Of a DNA stretch of 64,000 bases, positions 8,689-15,774 are shown piece after piece (position 1 is the stretch's first letter; the number at the start of each line of letters is the position of its first letter). The DNA is from Epilithonimonas tenax DSM 16811 (GTDB taxonomy: Bacteria; Bacteroidota; Bacteroidia; Flavobacteriales; Weeksellaceae): assembly GCF_000428485.1 (NCBI RefSeq), contig NZ_AUAA01000004.1, forward strand, positions 62,001 to 126,000, written 5' to 3'. Below the pieces are notes generated by a model. That model was not told the DNA's origin, made no database searches, and saw nothing but the letters and a program-made list of their open reading frames with translations. The position numbers and the translations under genes are program-made.

Positions 8689-9666
8689 TTATGCCTTGTA
8701 AAGCGCAGTTCCCCAGGTCCAACCCGAACCAACGGCTGCAAAAAGCAGGATGTTCCCTGGTTTTACACGTCCGCTTTTGTAGGTTTCATCCAAGACAATC
8801 GGGATGGTTCCGCCGGATGTGTTGGCGTATTTGTCCATATTCGTCATCACTTTTTCAAAAGGAATATTGGTTTTTCTGGCCGTTTCCTGAAGGATTCTGA
8901 TGCTTGGCTGATGCGGTATTACCCAATCGACATTATCAGAAGTCATTTTGTTGGCTTCCAATATTTCGTCGATTGTTTCTGGTAAAACTCTTGTGGCAGT
9001 TTCATAAACTTCCTTTCCGTTCATCTGGAAATAATGAAGTTTCTGTTTCAAAGTCTCTTCTGAGGCTGGTATTTCTGAACCACCAGCCGGGATGTTGAAA
9101 TGGTATTTCCCTGTTCCGTCTGCGTGCAATTTAAAATCAAAAAAACCTTTGTCTTCTGTTGTAGCAGACAAGAGGATTGCGCCAGCACCATCTCCGAAAA
9201 ATACAGAGTCTTTTCTTTCCCAATCGGTTATCGTAGAAAATGTGTCAGCTCCTATGACCAAAACATTTTTGTACATTCCTGTCTCTATGAACTGGCAACC
9301 AATGGTAATTCCGTAAAGTCCGCCGGAACAAACTGCCGAAATGTCAAATGCAACGGCTTGCGGCGCGTTCATTTTTTCCTGAACGAAACAAGCCGTAGAT
9401 GGCGCTTGACGGTCAGGCGTTGAAGTGGCGACAATAATTAAGTCGATATTTTCTGGTTTTACATCCGTGTTTTCCAACGCTTTGAGTCCGGCTTTGTAGG
9501 CCAAATCGCTGGTCACTTCGCCCTCGGCAATTCTTCTTTCTCTGATTCCGAGGTTTTTAAAGATCCATTCGTCGGACGAACCAACTTTTTCGAAAAAATC
9601 ATTTTTTAAAATTTTTGGAGGAACGTAAGATCCAGTTCCTTTAATGTAAGCTCTTATTGTCTGCAT
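8689..9666 (-). CDS. fabH: Beta-ketoacyl-ACP synthase III (FabH-like)
   Basis: A thiolase-fold enzyme that condenses an acyl-CoA with malonyl-ACP. Numbered from the longest frame (start 9687), the catalytic triad is Cys120 in ISAVCSGG, His259 in VIPHQPS and Asn289 in YANTSGG. I prefer the third Met (start 9666), giving MQTIRAYIKGTGSYVP, because family members begin a few residues before GTGSYxP. The ATGs at 9675 and 9687 are alternatives. It lies 89 nt upstream of the FabI-like gene. Standard FabH and a paralogue for a specialised acyl product cannot be told apart by eye. Confidence 0.85.
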   Translation of the reverse strand: MQTIRAYIKGTGSYVPPKILKNDFFEKVGSSDEWIFKNLGIRERRIAEGEVTSDLAYKAGLKALENTDVKPENIDLIIVATSTPDRQAPSTACFVQEKMNAPQAVAFDISAVCSGGLYGITIGCQFIETGMYKNVLVIGADTFSTITDWERKDSVFFGDGAGAILLSATTEDKGFFDFKLHADGTGKYHFNIPAGGSEIPASEETLKQKLHYFQMNGKEVYETATRVLPETIDEILEANKMTSDNVDWVIPHQPSIRILQETARKTNIPFEKVMTNMDKYANTSGGTIPIVLDETYKSGRVKPGNILLFAAVGSGWTWGTALYKA

Positions 9667-9759
9667 AACATCCATTCGTTCATTCAATTAATTAAAAGTT
9701 TATTTAAATATTTGGTAAAAAAACAATCAAATTTATAAAGTTTATTCTGATTGGGGTGC

Positions 9760-9933
9760 ATGTTTTTAATAAATATTGAAAATTATGATTCTTGTTTGGA
9801 TTTTAAATTTATCCTTCGGAAATTGCAGTCTATATTAATTTCTGATAAACCACAAAAGGAACAAAAGCGTTTACTGCATGATTTGATTTGTATCTTTAAT
9901 CATCATTTGAGATCAAAATGTAAAAAAAGTTGA
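9760..9933 (+). CDS. Possible 57-residue hypothetical protein
   Basis: An ATG-initiated frame lies in the gap between fabH and pcm. The product is basic, with amphipathic leucine-rich stretches such as FILRKLQSILI and RLLHDLICIF. No family is recognised. It could be a small regulatory protein or chance. The rest of the 9667-10024 gap shows no other gene. A CAAATTTA box at 9728-9735 could be the -7 element of the fabH promoter on the minus strand. Confidence 0.25.
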   Translation: MFLINIENYDSCLDFKFILRKLQSILISDKPQKEQKRLLHDLICIFNHHLRSKCKKS

Positions 9934-10024
9934 TCAAAGTATTTGTATTTTTTTTCTTTGGGAACAGCGAAAATGATGACTTCCCAATGTCACTTTTTTT
10001 TGTGGTTGAAAATTTAAATTTAGA

Positions 10025-10675
10025 ATGAGAGATACTTACGTTCACAAAGGGAAAAGAAAACAATTAATGGATTATCTTCATCAGAAGATTGGAATCACTG
10101 ACGGCTTTGTTTTGTCTGCGATGAACGAGGTTCCAAGGCATCTTTTCATAGAAAGTGTTTTCGAGGATTATGCTTATGAAGACCGCGCTTTCCCGATTGC
10201 GGCAAAGCAGACCATCTCTCATCCTTCAACTGTTGCAGAGCAAAGCGAATTGCTGGAAGTCCAAGAAGGCGAAAAAATCCTGGAAATAGGAACGGGTTGC
10301 GGTTATCAGACTGCAGTTCTCATCAAAATGAACGCATTGGTTTATACCGTTGAACGCCAAAAAGATCTCTTTGATTTTTCCCATAAGATTTTCAAAGAAT
10401 TGGATCTGCGGCCGAAGTTCCAGAGTTTTGGCGACGGATTTGCGGGTTTGCCGACGTTTGCGCCTTTCGACAAAGTGTTAGTGACTTGTGGTGCAGAAGT
10501 GCTTCCCACCGAATTATTGAAACAATTGAAAGTCGGAGGAAAAATGGTCATTCCGCTCGGAAAAACCGATGAACAGATTCTTTACCGATTTACAAAGATT
10601 TCGGATACTCAGTTTGAGAAGGAGGAATTTGGGGTTTACAAATTTGTCCCGATGTTGCAAAATAAATCACACTGA
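10025..10675 (+). CDS. pcm: Protein-L-isoaspartate O-methyltransferase
   Basis: A 216-residue cytoplasmic repair enzyme. It methylates the free carboxyl of isoaspartyl residues in damaged proteins using AdoMet. AdoMet motif I reads LEIGTGCGYQTAVL (86-99). The family substrate region ISHPSTVAEQSELL (64-77) precedes it, and VTCGAEVLPTELLKQLKVGG follows. Length is normal. Its TGA overlaps the ATG of the next gene (TGATG at 10673-10677), so translation is probably coupled. Confidence 0.93.
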   Translation: MRDTYVHKGKRKQLMDYLHQKIGITDGFVLSAMNEVPRHLFIESVFEDYAYEDRAFPIAAKQTISHPSTVAEQSELLEVQEGEKILEIGTGCGYQTAVLIKMNALVYTVERQKDLFDFSHKIFKELDLRPKFQSFGDGFAGLPTFAPFDKVLVTCGAEVLPTELLKQLKVGGKMVIPLGKTDEQILYRFTKISDTQFEKEEFGVYKFVPMLQNKSH

Positions 10676-11115
10676 TGAAAGTTTATAAAAGCAGGAGAGA
10701 CTGGATCTATGCTTCTATGTTTTTAGGAATCACTTTGCTTCTTGCTATCATTCTGGTTTCGTCTTATTTTGACAGCGACTTTCGGAATTGGATGTTGATG
10801 GTTTTTATTTTAGTTGGAATCGATTTGATCATATTAATCAACTTTTTCTTTATTAAGACTAAAATCAAAGATGAAGAACTGATTGTTAGCGTCGTCTATA
10901 ATGTGTTCAAGATCAATATTTTCAAAATTACAAAAGTCAGAATTGGCGAGACAATGTGGAGCGGTTTTCATAAATGTGGAACTGCGACAGGCGGACTGAT
11001 TGTCTTTTCTAAAAATAGAAATGACCTTTATATCACACCGGAAAATCAAGATGAATTTTTGGAGGAATTGTTGAAAATCAATCGTCATATTATCATTGAA
11101 GATGTGAGGAAATAG
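10675..11115 (+). CDS. PH-domain-like membrane protein
   Basis: A 146-residue protein. Two hydrophobic helices (about 14-30 and 38-58) form an N-terminal hairpin in the membrane. After them comes a short beta-rich domain: DEELIVSVVYNVFKINIFKITKVRIG, shown here as two contiguous strands around residues 66-90. It ends GGLIVFSKNRNDLYITPEN. This two-TM-plus-beta pattern matches small bacterial PH-domain proteins (bPH/YcxB-like). It is translationally coupled to pcm, but no shared role is known. The family call is moderate and the function unknown. Confidence 0.65.
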   Translation: MKVYKSRRDWIYASMFLGITLLLAIILVSSYFDSDFRNWMLMVFILVGIDLIILINFFFIKTKIKDEELIVSVVYNVFKINIFKITKVRIGETMWSGFHKCGTATGGLIVFSKNRNDLYITPENQDEFLEELLKINRHIIIEDVRK

Positions 11116-11170
11116 TTATCGCTTGAAATTTGTTGGAAACTGACAATTAAAAAACAAACGTTAAACCTTG

Positions 11171-11265
11171 CGAAGCTGCAGCCCGACTTGAGCGGAAATC
11201 CTTTTTTGTGGCTGGAAAAGCAAGGGCAAAAAGATTGGGAGCGGAAGGCGGAAAAGCTGCCCAAA
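11171..11265 (+). repeat. Family A intergenic hairpin repeat, copy 1
   Basis: A ~95-bp element between the PH-like gene and mazG. It begins CGAAGCTGCAGCCCGACTTG, has GGAAATCCTTTTTT on the left arm and AAAAAGATTGGGAGCGGAAG on the right arm, and ends GAAAAGCTGCCCAAA. The arms are imperfect inverted repeats (GCAGC/GCTGC outside, AATCCTTTTT/AAAAAGATT inside). Three more copies are at 17631, 26035 and 59396. Confidence 0.8.
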
Positions 11266-11309
11266 TAAAATAGAATTAATAATCATTTATCAAATATCAT
11301 TCATCATTT

Positions 11310-12080
11310 ATGAACACACGAGAGGAAAAAATGGAGGCCTTTGGGAGGCTTCTGGACATTATGGATGATTTGCGGGAAAAATGCCCGTGGGACAGGAAGC
11401 AGACTTTGGAAAGTTTGCGTCATCTGACGCTTGAGGAAACGTACGAATTGTCTGATGCGATCCTGAAAGACGATCTTCAGGAAATCAAAAAGGAAATTGG
11501 TGATGTCCTGCTGCATTTGGTTTTCTATGCGAAAATAGGATCTGAAAAAGAGAGTTTTGATATGGCTGATGTCATCAATTCTTTGAATGAAAAATTGATT
11601 TTCCGTCATCCACATATTTATGGCGATGCTGTGGCTGAAGATGAAGAAACGGTGAAGCAAAACTGGGAAAAACTGAAGCTGAAGGAAGGGAATAAGTCGG
11701 TTCTGGAAGGTGTTCCGAAGAGTTTGCCGCCCATTATCAAAGCTTACAGAATTCAGGATAAAGTGAAAGGAATTGGTTTTGAATTTGATTCTGCAGACGA
11801 TGCCTGGGCAAAAGTGGAAGAGGAGCTGGAGGAATTTCACGCGGAAACGGAGGCTGACAAAAAAGAGCAGGAGTTGGGCGATGTGTTTTTTTCTTTGATT
11901 AATTATGCTAGGATTTCTGGTTTGAATGCGGACACTGCTTTGGAGAGAACGAACTCGAAATTCATTTCCAGATTCCAAAAAATGGAGGAGATTGCGAGGT
12001 CAAGACATTTGATTTTGTCAGCGCTTAATTTAGAAAAAATGGATGCGCTTTGGGAAGAGGCCAAGACTTTTGAAAAATAA
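11310..12080 (+). CDS. mazG: Nucleoside triphosphate pyrophosphohydrolase MazG
   Basis: A 256-residue cytoplasmic all-alpha NTP pyrophosphatase that removes non-canonical or excess NTPs. Two MazG repeats are visible. The first has KCPWDRKQTLESLRHLTLEE (24-43), with the metal-binding pattern EExxE at 42-46 and EIGDVLLHLVFYAK after it. The second has EEELEEFHAE and QELGDVFFSLINYAR near 173-210. Length and repeat order match full-length MazG. It follows a family A repeat by 44 nt and is not obviously coupled to its neighbours. Confidence 0.93.
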   Translation: MNTREEKMEAFGRLLDIMDDLREKCPWDRKQTLESLRHLTLEETYELSDAILKDDLQEIKKEIGDVLLHLVFYAKIGSEKESFDMADVINSLNEKLIFRHPHIYGDAVAEDEETVKQNWEKLKLKEGNKSVLEGVPKSLPPIIKAYRIQDKVKGIGFEFDSADDAWAKVEEELEEFHAETEADKKEQELGDVFFSLINYARISGLNADTALERTNSKFISRFQKMEEIARSRHLILSALNLEKMDALWEEAKTFEK

Positions 12081-12103
12081 ATCATTAAGATGTATTTAAT
12101 TTG

Positions 12104-12111
12104 TATATTTG
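12104..12111 (+). promoter_or_regulatory. -7 element (TATATTTG) for the lemA-TPM operon
   Basis: An exact TAnnTTTG match lies 30 nt upstream of the lemA ATG, inside the mazG-lemA gap. No TTTG occurs at the standard 17-23 nt distance, so only the downstream half is supported. Confidence 0.4.
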
Positions 12112-12141
12112 GTTCATTAACATTTATAAAAACATAAAAAT

Positions 12142-12741
12142 ATGAGAGGTAAAGGTTGTCTGGTTGTTGGTGTCGTTTTATTGGTACTAGCAGCGATGGT
12201 ATTCTTTTGGGGTAAAAATGGTTACAATAGTTTCACAGCAAGTGAGCAGGAAGTAACTTCCAAATGGTCAAACGTAGAAACAGTGTATCAGAAGAGAGCA
12301 AATCTGATCCCGAATCTCGAAAGAACCGTAAAATCGTATGCGAAATTTGAGACTGAAACACTCACGAAAGTGGTTGAGGCCAGGTCAAAAGCAACTTCTA
12401 TCAATATAGATCCTACCAATATGACGGAAGCGGATATGGCGAAATACCAGGCTGCACAAGGTGAGTTGAGCGGATCACTTAGCCGATTGATGGCAGTTGT
12501 GGAAAGTTATCCAAATCTAAAAGCAGATCAGCAGTATATCAATTTCCAGAGAGAGTACACCGCGATAGAAAACAGCATCCGTGCAGAAACTGTTTATTAC
12601 AATGATGCTGCGAAAAACTACAATACCAGTATCAAGCAATTTCCGGGAAATATCCTGGCTAATTTTACAAACTTCAAAGAAAAACCATATTTCAAAGCTG
12701 AAGCGGGCGCAGAAAAAGCACCTGATACTTTTAAAGAATAA
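12142..12741 (+). CDS. lemA: LemA family membrane protein
   Basis: A 199-residue protein with an N-terminal membrane helix (about 7-24) after a short basic start MRGKGC. A four-helix coiled domain follows, with the typical LemA words NLIPNLERTVKSYAKFE and NDAAKNYNTSIKQFPGN. Topology is expected to be N-in with the helical domain outside the cytoplasmic membrane. The stop TAA overlaps the ATG of the next gene (TAATG). The following two genes both carry TPM domains. The LemA-TPM-TPM order is a recurrent bacterial arrangement, but its biochemical role is poorly defined. Confidence 0.92.
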   Translation: MRGKGCLVVGVVLLVLAAMVFFWGKNGYNSFTASEQEVTSKWSNVETVYQKRANLIPNLERTVKSYAKFETETLTKVVEARSKATSINIDPTNMTEADMAKYQAAQGELSGSLSRLMAVVESYPNLKADQQYINFQREYTAIENSIRAETVYYNDAAKNYNTSIKQFPGNILANFTNFKEKPYFKAEAGAEKAPDTFKE

Positions 12742-13169
12742 TGAATCACTTTCTTACCAATACAGAGATGGCTTCCCTTGTGGAGGCCATCAAAATAGCT
12801 GAAGACCACTCCTCAGGTGAAATCCGTGTGCATATAGATGCGACGGCAGAAGCTGATTTTGCAAAGAAAGCCTTTGGGATATTCAAATCTTTGGAAATGC
12901 ATCAAACGAAAGAGAGAAATGCGGTTTTGTTTTACGTTAATTTTGAGCAGCATTACCTCACAATCATTGGTGATGAAGGCATTCACAAAAAAGTAAAACA
13001 ATCTTTTTGGGACACGATCCACGATGAGATGACAGCGCAGTTTGTAAAAGAAAATTACTATCAAGGCCTGAAAGATGCCGTCCTGAAAACAGGACACGAA
13101 TTGAAAAAATATTTCCCCGTAGTTGGGGAAAATATCAATGAATTACCCAATGATATCAGCTTCTCTTAA
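12741..13169 (+). CDS. TPM-domain protein (soluble)
   Basis: A 142-residue protein with no signal peptide. The TPM (DUF477) fold is shown by EDHSSGEIRVHIDA (23-36) and the central RNAVLFYVNFEQHYLTIIGD (about 55-74). It ends with a helix containing YYQGLKDAVLKTG. TPM domains are small beta-propeller-like domains found in photosystem II repair factors and many bacterial membrane proteins. Its start overlaps the lemA stop, and its 3' end overlaps the next TPM gene, so the three are probably one coupled operon. Confidence 0.85.
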   Translation: MNHFLTNTEMASLVEAIKIAEDHSSGEIRVHIDATAEADFAKKAFGIFKSLEMHQTKERNAVLFYVNFEQHYLTIIGDEGIHKKVKQSFWDTIHDEMTAQFVKENYYQGLKDAVLKTGHELKKYFPVVGENINELPNDISFS

Positions 13170-13944
13170 ACGTTTTGTCTTCGCACTATTCCTGATTTTT
13201 GGATTGTTTTCCAAAGCTCAGCTGGTGCCAGAAAAACCAGCCGTACTTTATCCGGTTTATGATAAGGCCAACCTGCTTTCGGAAAGTGAAAAGGATGCGC
13301 TGAATCAAAAACTGATCAAATTTTCCGATTCTACTTCTACAGAGATCGAGGTCATCATCCTGCCCACAACGGGTGGCGAAGATGTCAATTACCTGGCAAC
13401 GATGTATGGTCAGAAATGGGGCATTGGTCAAAAAGGTGTTGATAACGGCATTGTTTTCCTGATCGCCACAGAAGACCATACGATGGCTATCCAGCAGGGC
13501 CGTGCGGTGGAGCAGTATTTGACGGCTTCGGTAGCGGGTCAGATTTTGGATTATCTTGTGACACCGAGTTTCAAAAAAGGAGAATGGTACAACGGGATAG
13601 ACCGGGGAACATCTGCTATTATGGAAGCGGTTCAGGGGAAATTCAAACCGATTGTCAAGAAGCAGAACAAAGACGGCGGGATCAATATTGGCTCGCTCAT
13701 TTTGATTGCCATTGTTATCATCATTCTGCTTAGTATAATCAACAAAAATAACGGAGGCAATAACGATGATGATGATTACACGCTTTCCCGTAAAGGAAGC
13801 CGTAGATACGGTGGCGGATTCTTCCCATTCCCAGGAAGTTTCGGCGGTGGTGGATTTGGAGGTGGAAGCAGTGGAGGCGGAGGTTTCGGCGGCTTTGGTG
13901 GCGGCGGAAGTTTCGGTGGCGGCGGTGCTTCTGGTGGATGGTAA
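13138..13944 (+). CDS. TPM-domain membrane protein, YgcG family
   Basis: A 268-residue protein counted from ATG 13138. A TTG at 13123 and an ATG at 13150 are alternatives, and all lie inside the end of the previous gene. A signal peptide or anchor (RFVFALFLIFGLFSKAQ) leads to a TPM domain of about 120 residues, with YDKANLLSESEKDALN and TEIEVIILPTTGG. A single membrane helix follows (about 188-204, SLILIAIVIIILLSI). The tail is almost pure Gly, Ser and Phe (GGGFGGGSSGGGG and similar). This matches YgcG proteins. A bidirectional terminator follows. Confidence 0.88.
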   Translation: MNYPMISASLKRFVFALFLIFGLFSKAQLVPEKPAVLYPVYDKANLLSESEKDALNQKLIKFSDSTSTEIEVIILPTTGGEDVNYLATMYGQKWGIGQKGVDNGIVFLIATEDHTMAIQQGRAVEQYLTASVAGQILDYLVTPSFKKGEWYNGIDRGTSAIMEAVQGKFKPIVKKQNKDGGINIGSLILIAIVIIILLSIINKNNGGNNDDDDYTLSRKGSRRYGGGFFPFPGSFGGGGFGGGSSGGGGFGGFGGGGSFGGGGASGGW

Positions 13945-13969
13945 ATTATCCTTAATTAATATAAAAAAA

Positions 13970-13999
13970 ATCAGAACCTAATTTAGATTCTGATTTTTT
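13970..13999. terminator. Bidirectional terminator between convergent genes
   Basis: ATCAGAA pairs with TTCTGAT across CCTAATTTAGA, with A-tract on the left and T-tract on the right. It therefore serves both the TPM operon and the converging thioredoxin-like gene. Confidence 0.75.
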
Positions 14000-14004
14000 T
14001 ATAC

Positions 14005-15126
14005 TTATGATCCAATATTTTTCTTTATTAATTCTTCCATTTCTTCATCAAACCCATCTATTTTCTTTATCAATGTTCCATCAGGACCGAAAAGATAAAA
14101 AACACGCGTTCCATCAACTTTATATTTTGAATACGTTTCGCTAGATCTACCATCTTTATCCCGAAGAATGATCCATTCCGAATGGTGTTTCTTATGTAGT
14201 TTTTCAAATCCTTTCAAATCCTGATCTACATAGAAGGTGACAATTTCTAATTTGTTGCCCTTCTCTTTTTTTAATTGATTAAGCGTAGGAATAGACTGAA
14301 TGCAAAAACCACAGTATAGTGTAGAGAAATCTAACAACACGAATTTTTGCATAAAATAGTCAGAAAATTTTACTTTTCTTCCATTTTGATCAATCGCTGA
14401 AAAGTTATAGAAGCTATCACCAATTTTTAAATCAGGATTGTACAGGTATGAATTGATTGATTTTACAAGTAGGTTATTTTTAAGTTTAGGATTTAAGTTT
14501 TTGACTGAATTTGATACAAAGCTTTTTGATAATACAGATTTATTACTGTCCAGCAGATATAATCCATATGGTTGATTGATGTTGTCTGTAATGAATTTTT
14601 TATTGATTTCCTCTAATTTTTTGTCGACCAAAATTATTTTCCCAAATGGTTGTTTTTGGCTCCAATAAGTAATTTGTAGGCTGTCATTCCATTTGCTATT
14701 ATCCCTTATACTAGCAACCTGCGATTCATATTGGCTTCTTTCTTCATTTAAAGCTTTGATAAGTTTAAAATACTTAAAACGCAAATTATCATATTTAGAC
14801 CCTTCCGTTTTCACATTCCATTTAAAATCCTCTTTTTTCGCATTGATTCTAATTGACTCATTACCAATGAATAATTCAGAATATCTGTAACTGGTCCCGT
14901 TGCTGATCAATAGCACAACTGAGGAGGGTTCATTTTGTAATGTTCCATTTAGAGCAAATTCTCCGTTTTTGATAATACAACTATCCAAAGTCATATTGTT
15001 TTTCGTGATTTTCGCGAATGAATTTTCTTCGAAACCCGAGAGGTTTCCAGTGATTTGAAAACGTTTTTGAGCATTAGTTAAAAGGAAAATAATCAAACTC
15101 AGTAATACTGTGATTTTTTTTTTCAT
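14005..15126 (-). CDS. TlpA-like thioredoxin-fold protein with DUF4369-type N-domain
   Basis: A 373-residue protein when started at ATG 15126, where a clear signal peptide begins (MKKKITVLLSLIIFLLTNAQ). The longer frame to 15216 adds an unlikely leader. The N-terminal ~100 residues form a beta-rich domain (FQITGNLSGFEENSFAKI), as in DUF4369 proteins. The C-terminal third is a redoxin/TlpA domain with active-site CGFC in STLYCGFCIQSIPTL. It ends KIDGFDEEMEELIKKN. It is probably a periplasmic thiol-disulfide oxidoreductase. No cytochrome or other redox partner is adjacent. Confidence 0.82.
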   Translation of the reverse strand: MKKKITVLLSLIIFLLTNAQKRFQITGNLSGFEENSFAKITKNNMTLDSCIIKNGEFALNGTLQNEPSSVVLLISNGTSYRYSELFIGNESIRINAKKEDFKWNVKTEGSKYDNLRFKYFKLIKALNEERSQYESQVASIRDNSKWNDSLQITYWSQKQPFGKIILVDKKLEEINKKFITDNINQPYGLYLLDSNKSVLSKSFVSNSVKNLNPKLKNNLLVKSINSYLYNPDLKIGDSFYNFSAIDQNGRKVKFSDYFMQKFVLLDFSTLYCGFCIQSIPTLNQLKKEKGNKLEIVTFYVDQDLKGFEKLHKKHHSEWIILRDKDGRSSETYSKYKVDGTRVFYLFGPDGTLIKKIDGFDEEMEELIKKNIGS

Positions 15127-15249
15127 TGATCTTATTTGGTCAAATATCCCAAAATAAATCCAAAACCCCAAATTATTGACTAATTCGTAATACATACGGC
15201 TTGATTTTGAAACCAAATTTCATTATATTTACGGAAATCGCAGTTTCTT

Positions 15250-15774
15250 TTGAAAAAAACATTGGTACTTTTTGCGCATCCTTATTTCGAACATTCTACG
15301 ACAAACATTAGGTTGTTGGAATGTTATGATAATTTGCCCAATGTTACTTTCCGCGATTTGTACGAGGATTATCCGGATTTTCATATTCAGCCCTTTCGGG
15401 AACGGAAGCGGATTGTGGATTTTGACAGGATCATTTTTCATTTCCCAATCATTTGGTTTGGATTGCCTCCATTGCTGAAACTTTGGATCGACGAGGTTTT
15501 TGATATGCGCTGGATCTCAGAAGGCCAACGCAATATTTTATCTGGAAAAGATGCGCTCATCATCACCAGTGTTGGCGGAAGCGAGGGCAATTATTCCAAA
15601 GATGGCAAATATAAAACCACTGCGGAAAGTCTGCTTATCGGTTTGCAGGTATCACTGGATATCAATCATATAGAACTGAAAAAAACACATATCATCTACA
15701 ATGCAGATAATCTGGACGAAAAACAGCTGGACGTTTCCTGCCAAGAATTTGCAGAAATATTGAAAATAAAATGA
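15250..15774 (+). CDS. kefF: KefF-like NAD(P)H oxidoreductase (flavodoxin fold)
   Basis: A 174-residue protein starting with TTG at 15250. No upstream ATG fits and the frame begins exactly at the conserved KKTLVLFAHP strand. AHP near residue 9 and FHFPIIWFGLPPLLKLWIDEVF (two halves around 64-85) are signatures of the quinone-reductase/KefF family, which binds FMN or FAD. Its last 4 nt (ATGA) overlap the start of the antiporter gene. In E. coli, KefF is the ancillary subunit that activates KefC, so gene fusion-like coupling here suggests the same partnership. Confidence 0.8.
   Translation: MKKTLVLFAHPYFEHSTTNIRLLECYDNLPNVTFRDLYEDYPDFHIQPFRERKRIVDFDRIIFHFPIIWFGLPPLLKLWIDEVFDMRWISEGQRNILSGKDALIITSVGGSEGNYSKDGKYKTTAESLLIGLQVSLDINHIELKKTHIIYNADNLDEKQLDVSCQEFAEILKIK

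Noticed and set aside
11304-11978. 224-residue minus-strand frame over mazG
   Set aside because: Antisense shadow of a clear MazG protein, with low-complexity Phe/His-rich text.
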